DNA of 64,000 nt from contig CM114275.1 of assembly GCA_050084515.1 (NCBI GenBank), forward strand, positions 13,640,001 to 13,704,000. Reading direction: 5' to 3'. Within the stretch, counting starts at the first letter, position 1, and every line of letters starts with the position of its first letter. The DNA is from Blasia pusilla (lineage: Eukaryota > Marchantiophyta > Marchantiopsida > Blasiales). A program made the position numbers and the translations under genes. Below are positions 1 through 11,700 of the stretch, in pieces. The notes under the pieces were generated by a model. That model made no database searches. It saw nothing but the letters and a program-made list of their open reading frames with translations, and was not told the DNA's origin.

Positions 1-780
1 CGGACCAATTTGCGAGATTATCCTCAGGCCAATGGACTAATGGAGAGGGTTGTGCAGACAATGAAGAGAGGATTACACAAGTATGGCTTGCAGAGAGGTC
101 ACATAGGAGATTGAGATCTCCAGTTGCCGTGGTTGGCGATGGGATACAGATTCAGCGGGCAAGTTTAGCGTCTTTCTCACCGTACTTTCTTTTGTATGGC
201 CAAGAGCCACATTTACCTAGGGCCATTCGTCGAGATGTTGATGAGGTGTTGAATCTTGATGACCCCAATGTATGGATGCGAGCATGTTCTTAGAGAGCTG
301 AGTTGTTTCGATGAGTGATGCCAATGGCATTTGAGAAGTTGGCGATTACGAAACATCGGGATACGTTGAGGTATGGGAAAATTTGGGGAGGTGGTTATCG
401 AACAACGATCCGGAGGTTTCATCAGGGAGACTATGTCTACTTGCAGCAGATGGCACCCACGACGTTCGATGTGACTGCAAGGCACACCATCTTGAGAGTG
501 AGTGAGGTTTTGCCATCCGGTGTTCTCTTATTGGAGGGACGCAATGGACCATGTGCGTAACTGTCCGCCATGTCATCTTTCGAACATTGATGATACAGTT
601 GATCCGAGCTTAGCAGTAGTTCCTGCAAGCTTGCGGTGTATGTTGTGTGGTTTCGCCCGTGGTGTAGCCACTATGCTAGTATGTGATGGGTGTTTTGGAG
701 GATGACATATGGCATGTCTAACATCTTGTCTTACTAGGGTTCTTGAGGGACGATGGATGTGTCCCAGATGTACATAGAGT
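1..780 (+). pseudogene. Gypsy integrase C-terminus with PHD finger, decayed
   Basis: This is the 3' end of a Ty3/gypsy pol gene, broken by frameshifts and stops. Frame 1 (bases 1-113) reads through the end of the integrase core (QANGLMERVVQTMKRGLHKY, containing the catalytic Glu). The frame then changes and bases 111-293 continue with the post-core segment (SPYFLLYGQEPHLP). Bases 315-560 carry the C-terminal domain (GDYVYLQQMAPTTFDV, then a TILRVSEVLPSG stretch). Bases 502-770 give a PHD-type zinc finger: CMLCG, then MLVCDGC, a TGA where Trp is expected, HMAC, and a final CPRC, i.e. C-x2-C, C-x2-C, H-x2-C, C-x2-C. Similar segments occur antisense near 24.6-24.9 kb and 51.0-51.2 kb. The upstream part of pol is cut by the window edge. 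The gypsy integrase call is secure; the PHD call rests on ligand spacing in three copies. Confidence 0.8.
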
Positions 781-955
781 AGGTAGTCCTAGATTCCAAC
801 TTGTGTCTGTGACATGGATGACGAGAAGGCGACTAACAATGGGGCCACATGAGCACCCGAACTTTTTGCTCTTAGCGTCCGAGAGATGTATGTCATGGTA
901 GGTAGGGATAGATTGTTTTGTGGAGTTAGAGGGATCTAACCACCAGCTAGGGGGG
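781..955 (+). other. Gypsy 3' untranslated segment and polypurine tract
   Basis: This stretch links the PHD-finger end of pol to the LTR. It ends in a purine run (AGGGGGG, about 949-955) placed directly before the LTR start, as expected for the plus-strand primer site. The same segment recurs in reverse at 12,546-12,635, 24,080-24,240 and 50,785-50,940, always next to the LTR start, which supports the boundary. Confidence 0.55.
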
Positions 956-1733
956 TGATTGGAGATAGTTTGGTACTTCTTATTTTGTTGTTTGGATGCA
1001 TGAGTTAGCATGGGATTGTGCGTGTTTGTGTGTATGTTTGTCGACAGCGATGTATGTTGTGTAGCGATGTGTATGCGCACGACAACTGTCATGACTTTCT
1101 AGGATAGATCGGTGAGATGTGGTAGAGCGCTTTTGCAAGTAGAGGAGGATAGGCTTAGGAGGTCGAGAATGACCTCTTGAGGTCCTCGAAAACCTGAGAG
1201 AGCAAGTTTTCCTTTCGTTTCGGCTCATTTGGAGCCATATAGAGAAACTTACTATTTTGGGTAAGTTTCCATAATTGGTAGAGTTGACTTTCCACTTTGG
1301 GAAGTGGCCCTTGACCCGCTACAGTAGGTCAAGAGCCAAGAAGGTGACCTGCAAGCATAGGTTATCGAGGGGAGAACTTGGGAGAGGGAAGGGGGTATAC
1401 CTCAAGGAGTGAGAGCTTGAGAGCTCATTCTCTCTTTGTTGAACCTCTTGGCATGAGGCGGCGGGGCTATGGTCTTGCTTGCCTTGTGTGTGTAACCCAA
1501 GCCTCTCATTAGGAGAGCGGGTTTGGTTTGACATGAGAGAGAGTGCACACATTTGAGAGCTATGGTGTTGAGAGAGATTGGATCGTATTTTTATTGGAGA
1601 TATTTTGGTACTTCTTGTCTCGTTGTTTGGATGTCGTGAGTTAGCATGGGATTGTGCGTGTTTGTGTGTATGTTTTTCGACAGAGATGTATGTTGTGTAA
1701 CGATGTGTATGTGCACGACACTTGAGAGAATCC
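956..1733 (+). mobile_element. Gypsy LTR followed by a partial second LTR
   Basis: The LTR begins TGATTGGAGATA just after the purine tract. Its first ~136 bp recur at 1,597-1,733 with a 636-bp period, so a full LTR of about 640 bp is followed directly by the start of another. Other copies of this LTR are at 32,670-33,180 (+), 11,810-12,545 (-), 23,860-24,077 (-) and a stub at 50,733-50,783 (-). Shared landmarks include the stretches reading CTCATTCTCTCTTTGTTGAA and CTCTTGGCATGAGGCGGC. The small ORFs here are shadows. Confidence 0.65.
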
Positions 1734-2221
1734 TACTCAAAACCCTCTTTCTTCTCCATGACACCTCATTTTTCTCCCCCCTCCCCCATCAAGGAAGGGT
1801 CCAAAAATTAGGAAATTTCTCCCATATGAGCAATTCCACTTCAAGAACATAGGGGAAAAGAAAAAACCTCAAATGACCACTCGCACATGGAATTTAAAAT
1901 TGTAAACCCTAAATAAGGTGTTTAATTATTTTAATGCTAAAATGGAAGATATAAACCGTTGAAGTTTTTGAGGGATTTTGTGTCAAGTTTGAGCACCATC
2001 GAATGGTAGAAAGAAAAGATAATTTCATTATAACATGAAATCACCGAAGGACTTGAAAGAATCAAAGCCCTCTTCCTCATCCAGCACACCTCTTTTCCCC
2101 CTCTCCCAAAAATCGAAAACAAGTACACAAAAAATAATAATTTTGTATCCAAGAATAAAAATAAAAGATGGGTACAAAATTATATCCCAATATGATTAGA
2201 AAACACAATAACATTGCAACA
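1734..2221. other. Unassigned AT-rich sequence
   Basis: No gene or known element is recognised. It lies between the LTR pair and the CACTA-like fragment, and its short ORFs have no recognisable domains. Confidence 0.4.
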
Positions 2222-2850
2222 TGAAATCATTTAAACACGGTAGTCATTGTTTATGACTCTTCATTACTACCCAAGTGAAACAAATATGACTTATGTTAAC
2301 TAAAGGGTATTGATAACTACTTTAGTCATAAGGAGATGACCAGGTGGGTTATACAAACCTTAAATGTTATGACTAAACCATTTAAGTCATAATTTAAGTC
2401 ATTATTTCATTGAGTCATTTAAAGGCTAGTCATAAAAACCACTCATTTCTTTTAGTGCTATAGGTCGCTTTATACCTTGTGGTCCCTATAAATGACTAGG
2501 TGAGTCATATAATATTATAATAAATGACTACAAAAATGACTATACCATGTGCTTTAACATTTAATACATGTCACAAGCTGACGTGTTATTTTGTCCACAT
2601 CATCTAGATGACATGGCAATCATGTTGCCATGCCATCAAATTATTGTGGGAGTCATTATAGTATGACTTAGTCATTGACTCATCTTTTATGTCCATGTCA
2701 GCAAACTAGGGTAGTTGTTGTAGTTATTTAGGATTTATGACTTGGCTTTTGTGAATCTACTAGTAACTGATGATTCTTAGTCGTAGAACATGATATATGA
2801 CTCATTTGAGTCATATATCTTAGTCATAAATCCACTATTTTCTTCTAGTG
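2222..2850. mobile_element. CACTA-like terminal fragment with AGTCAT subterminal repeats
   Basis: At least ten copies of AGTCAT (or its complement) are packed into about 600 bp, a pattern typical of subterminal repeats in CACTA/EnSpm elements. The right end (to 2,850) reads on the minus strand CACTAGAAGAAAATAGTGG followed by ATTTATGACT. A second similar terminus, CACTAAAAGAAATGAGTGG, ends at 2,457, suggesting a nested or duplicated end. Gypsy-derived DNA starts directly at 2,851. No left terminus or transposase was found, so this is a terminal remnant or a non-autonomous element. Confidence 0.45.
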
Positions 2851-3400
2851 TGCTAGAGCCTAATGAGTGGTAGATGAGGTGGTGGTTTAGCAGACACTTG
2901 ATCTAGGTTGTATTGGGAGATGATGAGGATCTTATGGCACTTGCAGAAACATCAATCTTGGTCTCTAGCCTATAGTGTGAAGAATAAACCAATCTCGGGC
3001 GATTCTAGGTCATGACTGGTGACAAGTGCACATTAGGTGGGTGCATGGATTGGCCTAGAAGTCTTTTTGGATGTGGCGAATGTAGGTTCATGAGCACATT
3101 TTCCGTGTCTATGGTGGATCAACTAGGTTGTTCATGTTAGAGCCTATTGAGTGTTAAACGAGATGGTGGTTTAGCTCATACTCGATTTAGGTTGTATTGG
3201 GAAATGATGAGAATCTTATGGCAATTGCAAAAGAAATCAGTCTCGATCTCTAGCCTACATTTTGAAGAATGAACCAATCTTGGGAAATTCTAGGTCACAC
3301 GTGGTGACAACTGCACATTAGGTGGCTACATGGATGTGACAAGTGTAGGTCTATGAGCACATGATCTGCGTCTATGGTGGACCAACTTGGTGCCAAACAA
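2851..3400 (+). repeat. 284-bp tandem duplication
   Basis: The segment starting TAGAGCCTAATGAGTGG at 2,854 recurs, diverged, at 3,138 (TAGAGCCTATTGAGTG), a 284-bp period. Shared blocks include GGTTGTATTGGGA, the passage around GAAGAATGAACCAATCTTGGG and the one around GCACATTAGGTGG. It leads into gypsy RT sequence, so it probably belongs to the same element. Confidence 0.6.
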
Positions 3401-4360
3401 GATGTTGAGGAGGGCATATGCACGAGTGGAGCGTCCCTCCTATCTTTTGGTGAATTCGATTTTGGATCCAAGATGTCGAGCACATCCAGTAAGACATGAT
3501 GGTCGACCTCTATTGACGGGGGATAACAAGATTGGCTTGCCACGGGCAATCTTTCACACATTTGTTGGTTCAAGCATTGGATAGGGGCAAGATTTGAAGA
3601 GATCAACACTTCATGGGTGATCAAGAAATACACCCTTAGACTTCTTGGGATGTTGCAAGTATGCCGAGAGATGGAATCCATAACATAGAGCTTAGTTTGT
3701 GGTCCTACACACCGAGGAGATAAGATGTCTAAGTTGGATGCAAGGAAGTAGTTGAGTTCTATTGTTTGAGATAGGATTGCACCATAACAAGAAAAACCAC
3801 ACATGCTAGAGAATCCCATAGTAGTCACGATGGAGACTTTGGAGCCAGATATGGGCCCTAAGTTGATAGGAGGAGATCGGCGTCACAGACATCGGTTCCT
3901 TAGGAATCATAAGATTTTTTTGGATTCAATATGCATGATTTAGGTACATCAAAGGGTCCAAAGATCCATATTGACTTGTCTAGTGACACACTGATCTTCC
4001 AAAAATCCTATAGGTATAGTGATATATAGAGGGCTCCAATTCATAGCAAGAGCCAAGACTTGGACACGACATAAATAGTAGAAATGTCACATCAAAGAAT
4101 TCATACGCCATTGTCATGCCTATCAAGAAGCATGTGCATGGCAACTAGATGGATAGGCGAATGTGTGGAGACTATCAACCTATTAATCGGCAGAAAAAGT
4201 TAAAAAAAGTATTCCATGCCCACTCTTGAGGAGATATTTTGATGTTATTAGGCATGAAAAGCTCTTCACTTCTTCATATCTCCAAGCCAGCTATCATAAA
4301 CTTCCTATCAGATTGGAGGACAAGCAAAAGACATAATTTTGGGGCATCAATCCTCATATA
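3401..4360 (+). pseudogene. Gypsy protease-RT linker and start of RT, decayed
   Basis: Read with frame changes, 3,820-4,350 gives VTMETLEPDMGPKLIGGDRR, then a Fxxx-HxxxF segment, LSSDTLIFQKSYRYS and, near 4,300, HKLPIRLEDKQKT. These match line by line the antisense copy at 52,480-53,110 (METWERDMGPKLTKGDRR, LSSDTPIFRRPYKY, QLPIRV). This is the N-terminal fingers/palm start of a gypsy reverse transcriptase; the catalytic palm is missing because the sequence switches to an antisense non-LTR element near 4,360. The 177-codon minus-strand ORF over 3,295-3,828 is a shadow. Confidence 0.6.
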
Positions 4361-4379
4361 GTGTGAGTGCTGACCAAAC

Positions 4380-5154
4380 AACGTGTTTGTGCGGAGCTTC
4401 CCAGTGTCAACCAAGAAACTCTTTACCACACCATCTACTTTACCTGATTGGGATCCCCAATAGACATTACTTACCATTGCAGCAACTTTGGGCAATGAAT
4501 CAAGGCTACTGAATGTGTTGAATAATTCTAGTGCTACCAGCTTAGCAATATCAGCATATGCTCTTGCTCTTTGTGTTGTGAATTTTGCGTAGGAGACCAA
4601 GTAATGACTAGAGGTTTCATCCCCATTGTCACACAAGGCGCAAGAGTTTAGTTGTGTTCCCATCATGCTTTTCTTATGGTTCAAGGAAATGCTCCCATTG
4701 TGAACTTGAACTTGAGTGGGGTTCCCAAGTAGGGGGTTCCTCGCAAATAGTTCTTCAATTCTGCCTTCTCGGGATATACCGTCGAAAGAGAGAGGTCACA
4801 CATTTTCATGGCTTCCTCCATGTTGTTCTGCTGTGAGCGTTTGCCCACTGCTTTGGTTATGGTATCCACGAATGCTTTCTCATCTTGCTCCCACACTTCA
4901 GGCCCTGTTGGGAGCTTGGATGCTTGCACAATCTCTTGAACCTTTTTCGTCTAAGATTTGGCCTGTTTTACGGGTCTTCTTTGGGTCCAGGTTTTCCCAA
5001 TCACCTCTTTAGGATAGCGATGGGAGTCCATTGTCTCCAGCTGCCTCCGCCATTTCAACTTGGCGATGTCACGTCTATCCTCCAAGGGTTCCACACCTAG
5101 TTTCGATCTCACACCAACGCTGGCTGCTCGTGATGAAGTTGACATCATACCCAA
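4380..5154 (-). pseudogene. Non-LTR element C-terminal region with zinc motif
   Basis: ORFs at 5,154-4,951, 4,929-4,681 and 4,684-4,380 continue from the RT. The last has LNSCALCDNGDETSSHYL, followed by a conserved Arg-rich segment, resembling the C-x2-C-x(8-9)-H Cys/His motif at the C-terminus of many non-LTR ORF2 proteins. Residues encoded below about 4,360 are shadows of the neighbouring gypsy sequence. Confidence 0.55.
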
Positions 5155-5160
5155 ACGCCT

Positions 5161-6200
5161 TCACCGCATTTGCCTGACTTCAAGCCTATCCCTTTGTTTG
5201 GTGTTGGCATCCCACACTGCTGCCCCGTATTCTAGCGAGGGACGAATGGTATGCAAAATGACACAGCGCTTTACTTCTGATGTGATGTCCCGACACCGTA
5301 GGAATCTGGACAAACCGTTCACCTTCTTGTGGCCTTTCTCAATAGTCTTCTTAATGTGTGCATCCCACATGCAATCTTCCGAGAATTCTATGCCCAGATA
5401 GGTGTAGGTAGCCACACGGGGGATCTCTTGGTCACCTCAGTACCACTATTGGTCTTGGTCCTCCTCCTTGCCATTGAAAATCATCACACCGCACTTCAGT
5501 ACATTTGCCTCCATGCCCCACATGTCACACCAGATTTTGGTCAAGGAGATAATCTCTTGGAGTTTCTCTCCTGTTTCCTCGAGGCCACCAAAGTCATCAG
5601 CAAACATCAAGGCAACAATAGAGTTGTTGCCCACCCGTATGCCTAGTCCACTATCCTCTATTTCTTCCAATAGGGAATTCACGAAAATGTTGAAGAGTGT
5701 GGGGGAGAGCGGGCATCCTTGAGCCACTCCTTGCTTGATGTCGAATGTCCCACTCTTTTGGACATTCACCAGAACTCTACTCCTTGTGTTCTGGTACATC
5801 TTCTCCACCACTCTCCACATTTTCCCTCTCAGTCCCGCCTTCCACAGGCTATAAGAAAGCCCGTCACGCCATACAGTGTCATATGCCTTCTTGAGGTCCA
5901 AGAAGAAGCAATAGGTGGGTTTCCCTCTTTTTCCTACCCTGGATGATCTGACTAAAGGTGAAGATGTGGTCCACGCATCCTTGGGCTTGCCGGAAGCCAG
6001 CCTGGCCTTCCTTGATGACAAAATTCTCCTCCAGGTGCACAGAGATCCTATTGTTGAGTATATGGCAAAGGAGCTTCCCGACTACACTCAAGAATGTAAT
6101 ACCCCTGTAGTTTCAGGTCTTTCGCTCACCCTTCTTGAAGAGGTTCACGATGACTCCCATCCGCCATCTTTGTGGGATGACTTACGCCCTGCATGAGACC
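5161..6200 (-). pseudogene. Non-LTR reverse transcriptase, decayed
   Basis: ORFs at 6,091-5,879, 6,021-5,446 and 5,415-5,161 form one RT. In order they show SVVGKLLCHILNNRI, EGQAGFRQAQGCVDHI, LDLKKAYDTVWRDGL, GVAQGCPLSPTLFNIF, the catalytic FADD (codons 5,593-5,604) and, after a frameshift, TYLGIEFSEDCMWDAHI and HTIRPSLEYGAAVWDA. These are RT motifs of APE-type non-LTR elements in the correct order. The frame breaks near 5,880-5,920 and again between 5,446 and 5,415. The KAYDTVWRDGL / QGCPLSP style differs from the common flowering-plant L1. Confidence 0.85.
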
Positions 6201-6859
6201 AGGTTGAAGAGACTCACTAGAGAACGAGCCATAGCAAAGATCGCCATACTTCAACAGCTCATTCACAAGCTCATCACCACCGCCGCTTTGTGGTTCACAA
6301 GTTCTTTGATCGCTGCTCCCACCTCAGCCAGGGAGAACCAATCATTATATGGGTTGCCCACTCAACCTCATCATCCGCCTTCTCCCGTTGTATCTTTACA
6401 AAATCCTCCACCACCCTCTCAAGTTCTGTTCTTCAAGGGATGTCCGAGCGGGCTTCTGCCTAACTCCTTGTAATGGCCTTCCAACATATGTTGGATCTAT
6501 TTAGCCTGTGGTCACCATTCCACCGTCTTTTCTCTTCAAGGCCTTTACGTCGTTTTCGCCCCTGGCTTTGCTCAATTTCTGCACTTCCATCCGAACTTTT
6601 TTCGATTCTCGGTGAAATTCTCATTGATGGATGAGTATGTGGCTTGGTTCATTTTCTTCTTGTGCATGCGCACGAGAAGACGGGTTTCTGCGTAGGGCCA
6701 CATACTCGCCCACAAGGATGCATCGTCCCCTGGCTTTGGCACTTATGACATACGCTTCCCTTCGTTTGGCAATGGTCGCTTTGAGTTCCAAGGACCACCA
6801 TTTGACGGCTCTGCCGCATATTATCAATTTCTGCCGACAAAAATATCGGCGGCATCTGC

Positions 6860-8237
6860 TCACTCCACGCCCCACCATGCCAAAGACCATGTCCACAGTT
6901 GTTCTTGTGAACCCAAAGGTCTTGACGGTAGATTCAATGAAAGTGTCAAATGCCAAGAGATTTTCTTCCACTTGCCAATGTACACCTTCTTGTTGCCCTC
7001 ATCTTGGAAGTCCTCTATCCTCCATTTCTTGATCACCCTCTTCACTGGTTTGGTTGAGCATTTTAGCCTTTCTTTGCAACTATGTCGAGACCAATGAATG
7101 ATCTGATCTTCCAATGTCTGTCGCATCCACTTTGTGATCTTCCCACTGCGTGTGTAGAGTTCCTCATCCACAGCTATGTAGTCCACAATGGAGCTCTCAT
7201 TCTCCTTGAAGTTGACCCTAGTCCAAGCCGGGATCCCACCTTATGCCTATCATTAAGTGCCATCGGTTGAAGTTCCCTCAACATCGTGATCACCCGTGTG
7301 CCATTGCCATTCACTCACATCTCCAAACATCCCGATCTCCGCTGGGGATCGGTGCCTTGCCCCACCCAGTTGTTGAAGTCTCCAAAGAAGACTATGTTCC
7401 CCTTTGTCCGGAACCCAAGACAATCGGTTTTCACACTATCAAACGCTGCCTTTGTTACAAAGCAGCAGATTCATTGTTAGTAGGCATGTAAATACACCCG
7501 ATATACATATCCGCGAGTTGCACTCAGCTCGGACTTTGACCCATATCTTTGTGTTCATACTCGAGCCCAAAGGTCTTGATGATCTCACACTGTCCACCAT
7601 GAAGTCTCGATGAAGAACCCGACACCCTTCATACCTCTGTTGTTGTCCGCCTGGTCCGCACATCTTTCCAAACCATGCATAGTGTGGTACATGGGGTATC
7701 TCCATTAACTTGGTTTCCCAAGTTTCTGACCCCGCATATATGTATTTGATTTTTCAGCAAAACTTCAGCAACCTCCAACCGCTTCATTGCATGGGTCACC
7801 CACGAAGTTCAGTACCCAAACAGAGACTGTCACTAAGTGGGTTGGGGATCGGAGGGCACGCTTTTGGCTTTGGTGTGGGCTATGCGACATGGAACCTCTT
7901 CATGTGCAGGCTCTTCATCGCTGGTCCCTTGGAGAACACTAAAGACATTAGGTGTGTAGATCACCTAGGGTTTTGTGGAGATGGGCCTTTCCTTCAAGCC
8001 GAACCACCCTCGACTACCATAGCCCTCCACTTGTAGGCACATCTCAGATCTTGAGACACCTGGTTTTTGTGGCAAGCCAAGTATTGGCCTCCTCGCCTTG
8101 ATAGACGCCTTGAAGATACATTGATTGCCGTTCATCATCCGAGTAACCCAAGCAAGAGCTGTGAATTCAAAGCCCAAAGTGCGACATGATCTTAAATGAG
8201 ACAAAGTCTCTTGTGGGACGACACCGAAAATGATCAT
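6860..8237 (-). pseudogene. Non-LTR element endonuclease domain
   Basis: The minus-strand pieces read like an exonuclease-endonuclease-phosphatase domain. One around 7,620-7,500 runs VLHRDFMVDSVRSSRPLGS, then MNTKIWVKVRAECNSRICIS, like the GVGFLV-xx-WVRV region of APE endonucleases. Another at 7,186-7,120 reads MDYIAVDEELYTRSG, the end of the domain where a conserved Asp/His pair normally follows. The frame changes several times, so it cannot be functional. It would have nicked target DNA to prime reverse transcription. Confidence 0.6.
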
Positions 8238-8735
8238 GTGGAACCGTGGTCTCCTCCTCAGAGACCAGATTGAACTCGCTGCCCAGTCCGAACTCAGGGG
8301 GCCTTTGAGCGTCTCACATAAACATGCCGGTATTCCCCACCCGGCTTGGGGATCTTTGGGCTTTGGTATCGCCTTTGATAGGTGAACTGATACTCCTCAC
8401 AAGCTTGGGAGGACGGAGATATGTTGGGCTCAAGGCCGCTGATTATATGTAGAGGTTTGGCAAACAAGCGATTTAGGATCTGGGAGAATGTTTAAGCTCC
8501 CCCGAGAGTCGCACAGGGACTCGCTGTCCTATTTGTGCGGAGGGGCTGCCTCAAGCGGCAGGGTGCCCAAAGAGAGCCCGCTTGTTACCCCAGAGATCAT
8601 CACTACCGCCAAGGTGAATGTACCCGGCATTAAGCCGCAAAGGAGGGCCCGTGAATCCAGCTTCAAAAGAAGGAGAGGTCTCCATTTCTCCAACTAAGTC
8701 CACTGGACACCTTACTTGTGGCACAACTGCCACAA

Positions 8736-11700
8736 GTCACATGGATTACATGACACACTCATCCACACCTACCAACCAGGGGAACGACATCGCAAGCTCA
8801 CTACATGTTCCAACTACAACAATGGGCAACTCGACAGAGAGTATTGCTATATTTCTTGCACGCGGTTCACTCATTATAAGCTACCCAGGAGAAGTGCTTT
8901 AGAACATGTCGTCCCAACATACCATGCTTGTCGGGACTTGTAGTTTTGGGGTTTAAACCCAACCAGGCCGGGAGAGAGAGAGAGTTGTGGAGTGTGAATA
9001 TGAGATCTATTCTTGTTGATTTTTGTGCTCTTCATTGAAGACCTTTTTGCACATCATCTTGTGTATGTTTGGATTTCAAGATTTAATGTGTCGTCCTGTT
9101 TTATGAGTATATGGAGAGTGAGAGCAATATGAATACATACAACAAGTTTGATACAAATCCCAAGTTCTGATTTCATCCCAACCCTAATCTATGCTATTTT
9201 CAACCATTGGGTTTAAAGAATGTAAAAAGTTCCATGAACACCATGCATATTAGTTTCCTCTTTTTTTATCAAATCCAAAAACATTTATTATGTATTTTCA
9301 TGAAGAAGTGTATATATTATTAGTTATATATATGTCTACTTGCTTATGCAATAAATTTACGTATGTTTCACTAAAATTTGTTTACTTTTTATTCAATTTT
9401 ATTTTTTATTTATAATTTTATTTGGATAATCTCATGAAAAATAGTAAGAATTTCAGTTAAGTGAAGAATATTAAAGTTTTATGAAAATTTAAAAATATAA
9501 ACCAACTTAAATTAAACACCATTACTCGTGATATTCATTTTGAACTCACGAGTAATCATGCAAAGCCCTGTAGCTCTCTTCGATTGCAAAATGAATCTCA
9601 CCTAAACATGCCTTAATTTGTCCTCCCTTCCCATCTTATCTGGTTTTTCCTTCCAATTACTGTAATGGTATCTTATCATTTGCGAGCAAGGAGACGACTA
9701 CTACTTGGCAATCGAAGGACCCGGAGAATACGTCGTAGGTGGTGACACTGCATGATCTTTCGTTTTATCCCGCCTTACCTGGCCTACGCCTTATCGTGCA
9801 TCGATAAGCCGAACGACAGTCCAAATAACTATATTCCACGGACTCTCGGCAGAATTGGTGGCCGCGGGATGCAGTCAAGACAGGCCTCGAGAGAAAGCAA
9901 CGGAAAGCAAGGAAATCAGAAATCAGCGTTCGCAAATCCGAAACAACAGGAGCCCGAAGAATGAGCGCACAAGTAGCGCACTCTTATGCCTGTAGCTACG
10001 CTGTGGGATTGACTGTGCACTAAATTTCAGGGCCAGTCATGGACTCGACGGTATCGATAGTAAATCAATCAGCCGGATTCTTCAATGAGAGACGACGTCA
10101 TTAGCATGTCCTTTCCTGCCCGTATGACCCAATAGTGAGAATGACTCGAGGAACCGGTTTTAATCTCCTGCCTCTAATTCAGTAATCTCTCGTGGCGCGA
10201 CGTTTTTAGGTGGCTTGGACAGTCCAACTCAACTTCCAAACCTAAACGTTAGAAGTCTTCTTCCTACTAGGTTTTGTCTTTGGTTTCATATGCTCCAATT
10301 GGATTTGAATATGTTGTACATGTGATATAGATTCAATTATAATCAAGATTATAATTGAAAGATATTTTTTTTTGACACCTATCATTGTTCATTTGAGCTT
10401 GGCGGGAAATAAAGCTCCTACTAAGAAATTGTGGAGGTTTTCGCATCTTAGTTAGCTGTCATGTAGAGTTCTACCGCATCGACGACGTAGAGAGTCGAGT
10501 GGTTGTTCAGACATAACTTCATCAAGACTTGTTGAATGAGGTTGGCGACAACTCCATTGAGTCGAGATTGATATTTAGGAAAAGCCCTCTCTTTCAATAA
10601 TTTGGGTGAGGTGACCTGTTGGTTGAGTCAATGGTCATCCAAAAACTGTGTGTGCAAGTTCCACATTTTTAGGCTATTTTTGGGAAAAGAGCCTTTTGGC
10701 TCTTCCTAGGGGTACATTGGTGAGAGATGGCTTATACAAACCATCTTTCTTGTGTTGAGCATTTAAGTTTTAGGGGTTTGTAAGGTTTGAGTGTTAGAGT
10801 CCAAATTCCCTCTTGGTAGAGGGTGGATGTGGTTTGATATGTTGATATAGATTCAGGAGTGGATTTTGCCATGTGAACCATTTATACTTTGATTTTACAT
10901 GAGAAAGATGTTTGGGGGGAAAGAGGGAATTTATTGCATATAGATAGGCAACCATGTTTCCTCATTGGAGTGCCTTTGGGGACGTTGAATGTACGTGTTT
11001 TGTCATTTTTCGGTCCAAAAGATGGTTTGCGGAATTGCTATTCATTTTTCACCGCTTTTCACGAGTAGGGAACTTAGGGTAGTAGCATAATGTTGGGGAG
11101 CATCACTTGTATGTAGCACAAGAATATAGTCGCCAAGAGAGTGACAAGAGAAGAGAAAGGAGAACATGTTTGAGTCTTGCAGTGCTCGAGGAGCTTTCAA
11201 GTAAAGGCGGCTAGGGTCTAGGGCGCACCCACTTACATTAGGTCAAAGCCATAGGGTTAGATCAAGACTTGTCGTAGACATACATGTTGCAAAGCAATAC
11301 ATTGAAGCTGCAATCGGAGTGCATGTGGATAAAATCCAAACGGAGCCCAATGCAATAGGATTCCATAACGGAGCATACATGGAAATAGTCATGAAGGATG
11401 GATATCCGGTATAAGATAGACTTAGTGTGTCGTGACAAAGTTGCACATTGTGTGAGCTGCACAAAGCTGGAAGGGTGGATGGACTTAGCAAAGGCCGATG
11501 GAGGTTGGTAGCCATTGGGAGGATATAGATGTTGACGGATGGAGTAGGGAAGTAGACACGCAAGTAAAGACACACAAGCAACATCCAAGATCATGGAGAA
11601 GGGGGGGAGAGCTACATAGGAAGTCAAAACAAGAAGTGGGTGTTGCAATGAAACATGTATGCATGTGGCTCATCCTGATGGAGCTAAATTGAATGGAATA

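Larger units (their letters stand above)
4361..8735 (-). mobile_element. Non-LTR (LINE-type) retrotransposon, decayed
   Basis: On the minus strand the order is endonuclease (about 8,240-6,860), reverse transcriptase (about 6,200-5,160) and a C-terminal Cys/His segment (about 5,150-4,380), the layout of an APE-type non-LTR retrotransposon ORF2. Several frameshifts and stops break it. The 5' end probably reaches 8,735, where a 60-codon ORF of unknown type sits; GC content is higher in 8.3-8.7 kb. The 3' end abuts gypsy RT sequence at about 4,360, consistent with insertion into, or recombination with, that gypsy copy. No poly-A tail is evident. Confidence 0.75.

Noticed and set aside
3295-3828. 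177-codon minus-strand ORF
   Set aside because: It overlaps sense gypsy RT-region sequence and the 284-bp duplication, has no recognisable domain, and is best explained as a shadow frame.
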